Assembly (NCBI RefSeq): GCF_900230225.1
Contig: NZ_OCNH01000003.1
Span: 496,001-560,000, forward strand
Length of the DNA stretch: 64,000 bases
Origin: Spirosoma fluviale
Lineage (GTDB): Bacteria > Bacteroidota > Bacteroidia > Cytophagales > Spirosomataceae
Reading direction: 5' to 3'
The translations under genes and the position numbers were made by a program. The first letter of the stretch is position 1. Every line of letters starts with the position of its first letter. This document shows positions 62,170-64,000 of the stretch, piece by piece. The notes under the pieces are model-generated. The model was not told the origin of the DNA. It saw nothing but the letters and a program-made list of their open reading frames with translations, and searched no databases.

Positions 62170-63759
62170 ATGAAAAATCTGCCCATTTTTGATCTTGCCG
62201 TTATTGCCGCCTACCTCGTTGCGATGGTGCTGGTTGGCGTTTACTTCTCCCGGAAAAACAAAAACGCCGACCAGTTTACTAAAGCGTCGGGACTCATTCC
62301 GGGCTGGGCGACCGGCTTGTCCATCTACGCGACGTTTCTGAGCAGTAACACCTTTCTGGGTGTGCCGGGGAAAGCCTTCGGCGGTAACTGGAATTCCTTC
62401 GTTTTTAGTCTATCCATGCCCCTGGCGGCTTACATGGCGTCCCGCTTTTTTGTGCCGTTCTACCGGCAAACGGGCGAAATATCGGCCTACACCCACCTCG
62501 AACACCGTTTCGGGCCGTGGGCCAGAACCTACGCCGTGGTCTGTTTTCTGCTCACGCAACTGGCCCGGATGGGCTCGATCTTTCTCGGTATTGCTCTGAG
62601 CTTGCAGGCGCTGACGGGCTTTTCCATGCAGATGATCATGGTCGTGATGGGCGTTTGCATCATCATTTATACCGTGCTGGGCGGCATGGAGGCCGTTATC
62701 TGGACGGAGGTGGTGCAGGCTGTCGTTAAAACCTTTGGCGCGTTGCTGATTCTGTACCTGATCGTGCAGGCCATGCCGGGGGGCGTTACCAGTATTGTCG
62801 ACATTGGGGCCACGCACGACAAATTCAGCCTGGGTACGTTCTCGCCCGATTTCTCCCAATCCTCGTTCTGGGTGGTGCTGCTCTATGGGTTCTTTATCAA
62901 CCTCAATAATTTCGGGATGGACCAGAATTACATCCAGCGCTACCACACTACGGCATCGGCCAAAGAAGCGTCCAAGTCGCTCTGGCTTTGCGTATGGCTG
63001 TATGTTCCGGCCTCGCTGCTCTTTTTCGTGATCGGCTCCTGCCTGTTCGCTTACTACCAGGTTCACCCCGAATTCATCGACGCCATCAAGCAAAAAGTAG
63101 CGCTGGACCGGTTACCCGCTACGGCATCGGCGGCTGAGGTAGCGCGGTTGGTAACTTCCCTGCAACCCGCCGACTATGGCGATAAAGTGATGCCGCATTT
63201 CATGGTGACCAACGTGCCGCCGGGCCTGATGGGCCTGATCATTTCGGCCATTCTGTCGGCGGCCATGAGTACCATCAGCTCGGGCATGAACGCATCGGCA
63301 ACGGTCTTCACCGAAGACATTTACAAGCGGTACTTCAACCCCAATCCCAGCCCGAAGAAACTACTGGCGCTACTGCATCTGTCTACGGTTGTGGTGGGGG
63401 TAATGGGGCTGGCTGCGGGGCTGGCTATGATCGGGGTGAAGAGTATTCTGGATGCCTGGTGGACGCTTTCAGGTATCTTTGCGGCCGGTATGCTGGGGTT
63501 GTTTCTGCTGGGTCTGATCAGTCGGCGAACGACCAGCCACGAAGCGCTGACAGCCACGGCTATCGGTGTGCTGGTCATTCTCTGGATGACTTTCTCCGGC
63601 AACCTCCCCGACGAGTATGGTTACCTCCGGAATCCGCTGCACAGCAACATGATTATCGTGGTGGGCACGCTCACCATTTTCCTGATCGGGGTACTCCTGA
63701 CAAAACTAAAAAATGGCCGTTCGACGCCCAGCGAACAGACGGCCGCTATGGCTAAATGA
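62170..63759 (+). CDS. Sodium:solute symporter, SSS family
   Basis: A 529-residue membrane transporter of about thirteen helices. FDLAVIAAYLVAMVLVGVYF at residues 7-26, SSNTFLGVPG and ISAYTHLEHRFGPWARTYAV near 104-123 match the SSS family. The SSS family includes sialic acid and glucose/galactose symporters. Its partner is the DapA/NanA-family lyase 5 bases downstream, so sialic acid or a similar keto acid sugar is a likely substrate. This is an inference from gene order. Confidence 0.9.
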   Translation: MKNLPIFDLAVIAAYLVAMVLVGVYFSRKNKNADQFTKASGLIPGWATGLSIYATFLSSNTFLGVPGKAFGGNWNSFVFSLSMPLAAYMASRFFVPFYRQTGEISAYTHLEHRFGPWARTYAVVCFLLTQLARMGSIFLGIALSLQALTGFSMQMIMVVMGVCIIIYTVLGGMEAVIWTEVVQAVVKTFGALLILYLIVQAMPGGVTSIVDIGATHDKFSLGTFSPDFSQSSFWVVLLYGFFINLNNFGMDQNYIQRYHTTASAKEASKSLWLCVWLYVPASLLFFVIGSCLFAYYQVHPEFIDAIKQKVALDRLPATASAAEVARLVTSLQPADYGDKVMPHFMVTNVPPGLMGLIISAILSAAMSTISSGMNASATVFTEDIYKRYFNPNPSPKKLLALLHLSTVVVGVMGLAAGLAMIGVKSILDAWWTLSGIFAAGMLGLFLLGLISRRTTSHEALTATAIGVLVILWMTFSGNLPDEYGYLRNPLHSNMIIVVGTLTIFLIGVLLTKLKNGRSTPSEQTAAMAK

Positions 63760-63764
63760 TTGAC

Positions 63765-64000
63765 ATGAAAACAGCGACTAAAGGCTTTATTCCCGTAATG
63801 CTCACGCCCTTCACCGATTCGGGGGCCATTGATTTCGACGCCCTGACGCGGCTTACTGAATTTTACCTGGAAGCCGGAGCGGCCGGTATGTTTGCCAACT
63901 GCCTGTCGAGTGAGATGTTCGAACTGAGCGAATCCGAGCGGCTTCAGCTCATCCGTCACGTCATTAAAGTGGTGAACGGGGCAGTGCCGGTCGTGGCCAC
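63765..64000 (+). CDS. DapA/NanA-family lyase, partial
   Basis: Only the first 78 residues are in the window (ATG at 63765); the gene runs off the end. The visible part, GFIPVMLTPFTDSGAIDFDA then AAGMFANCLSSEMFELSESE, is the TIM-barrel N-terminus of the dihydrodipicolinate synthase/N-acetylneuraminate lyase family. The core catalytic lysine and tyrosine are beyond the edge. It is five bases after the symporter, so it probably acts on the imported sugar. The exact enzyme (sialic acid lyase or another aldolase) cannot be told here. Confidence 0.8.
   Translation, partial: MKTATKGFIPVMLTPFTDSGAIDFDALTRLTEFYLEAGAAGMFANCLSSEMFELSESERLQLIRHVIKVVNGAVPVVA

Overview
This window looks like the chromosome of a member of the Bacteroidota, most likely a Cytophagales bacterium of the Spirosoma type. 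The supporting evidence is a SusC/SusD pair with STN domain, an ECF sigma/FecR pair, a type IX secretion sorting domain, DUF1080, XylR-type and NagX-type sugar genes, TAnnTTTG promoter boxes and few Shine-Dalgarno sequences. The genus is an inference from gene content and style; no rRNA is present. I saw no tRNA, CRISPR array, prophage or complete insertion sequence.

Layout. 1-3.9 kb (minus strand): a small RelE/ParE-type toxin-antitoxin pair lying between two copies of the last codons of tyrA, then tyrA (prephenate dehydrogenase), a GxxExxY protein, an aromatic/aspartate-type aminotransferase and a Nudix hydrolase. 3.9-8.9 kb: CE15-like esterase, a small lipoprotein, a nucleoside hydrolase and a secreted M28 peptidase. 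9.0-14.6 kb: a three-gene heavy-metal RND efflux operon (TolC-type channel, lipoprotein adaptor, CzcA/CusA-type pump). 14.6-21.4 kb: quinone oxidoreductase, RluA-type pseudouridine synthase, rpmB, a DUF5522 protein, rocD, a dinucleotide-binding oxidoreductase and an arabinose isomerase-like enzyme, separated by dense palindromic elements. 21.6-27.9 kb: a hybrid sensor kinase, a YihY membrane protein and a GMC oxidoreductase with its Tat-exported small subunit.

28.2-41.7 kb is a glycan-type locus: ECF sigma, FecR, SusC, SusD, DUF1080, Gfo/Idh/MocA, then a 1342-residue T9SS-secreted protein. The GMC pair, DUF1080 and Gfo/Idh/MocA together suggest glycoside processing through 3-keto sugars. 41.7-46.6 kb is a TPP-riboswitch-controlled thiazole operon, thiS-thiE-thiG-thiH-thiF with 4-base overlaps, facing a second ThiE/TenI-like gene; thiC and thiD are not here. 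46.7-52.7 kb: DegT aminotransferase with a secreted glycosidase-like protein, then DUF4153 and DoxX-like membrane proteins. 52.7-54.6 kb: a patatin phospholipase with an unknown four-helix membrane protein, a candidate effector pair. 54.8-64 kb: a divergent amino-sugar locus (XylR-type regulator, MFS sugar transporter, ROK protein, GH20 hexosaminidase lipoprotein; opposite strand NagX-like acyltransferase, Na+/solute symporter, and a DapA/NanA-family lyase cut by the window edge).

The most striking non-coding signal is a set of at least ten intergenic inverted repeats with arms of 10-49 bp. Several are nested one inside another and several share arms, including the 11.3 kb and 56.0 kb copies. 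They look like families of short non-autonomous palindromic elements that repeatedly invade gene boundaries.
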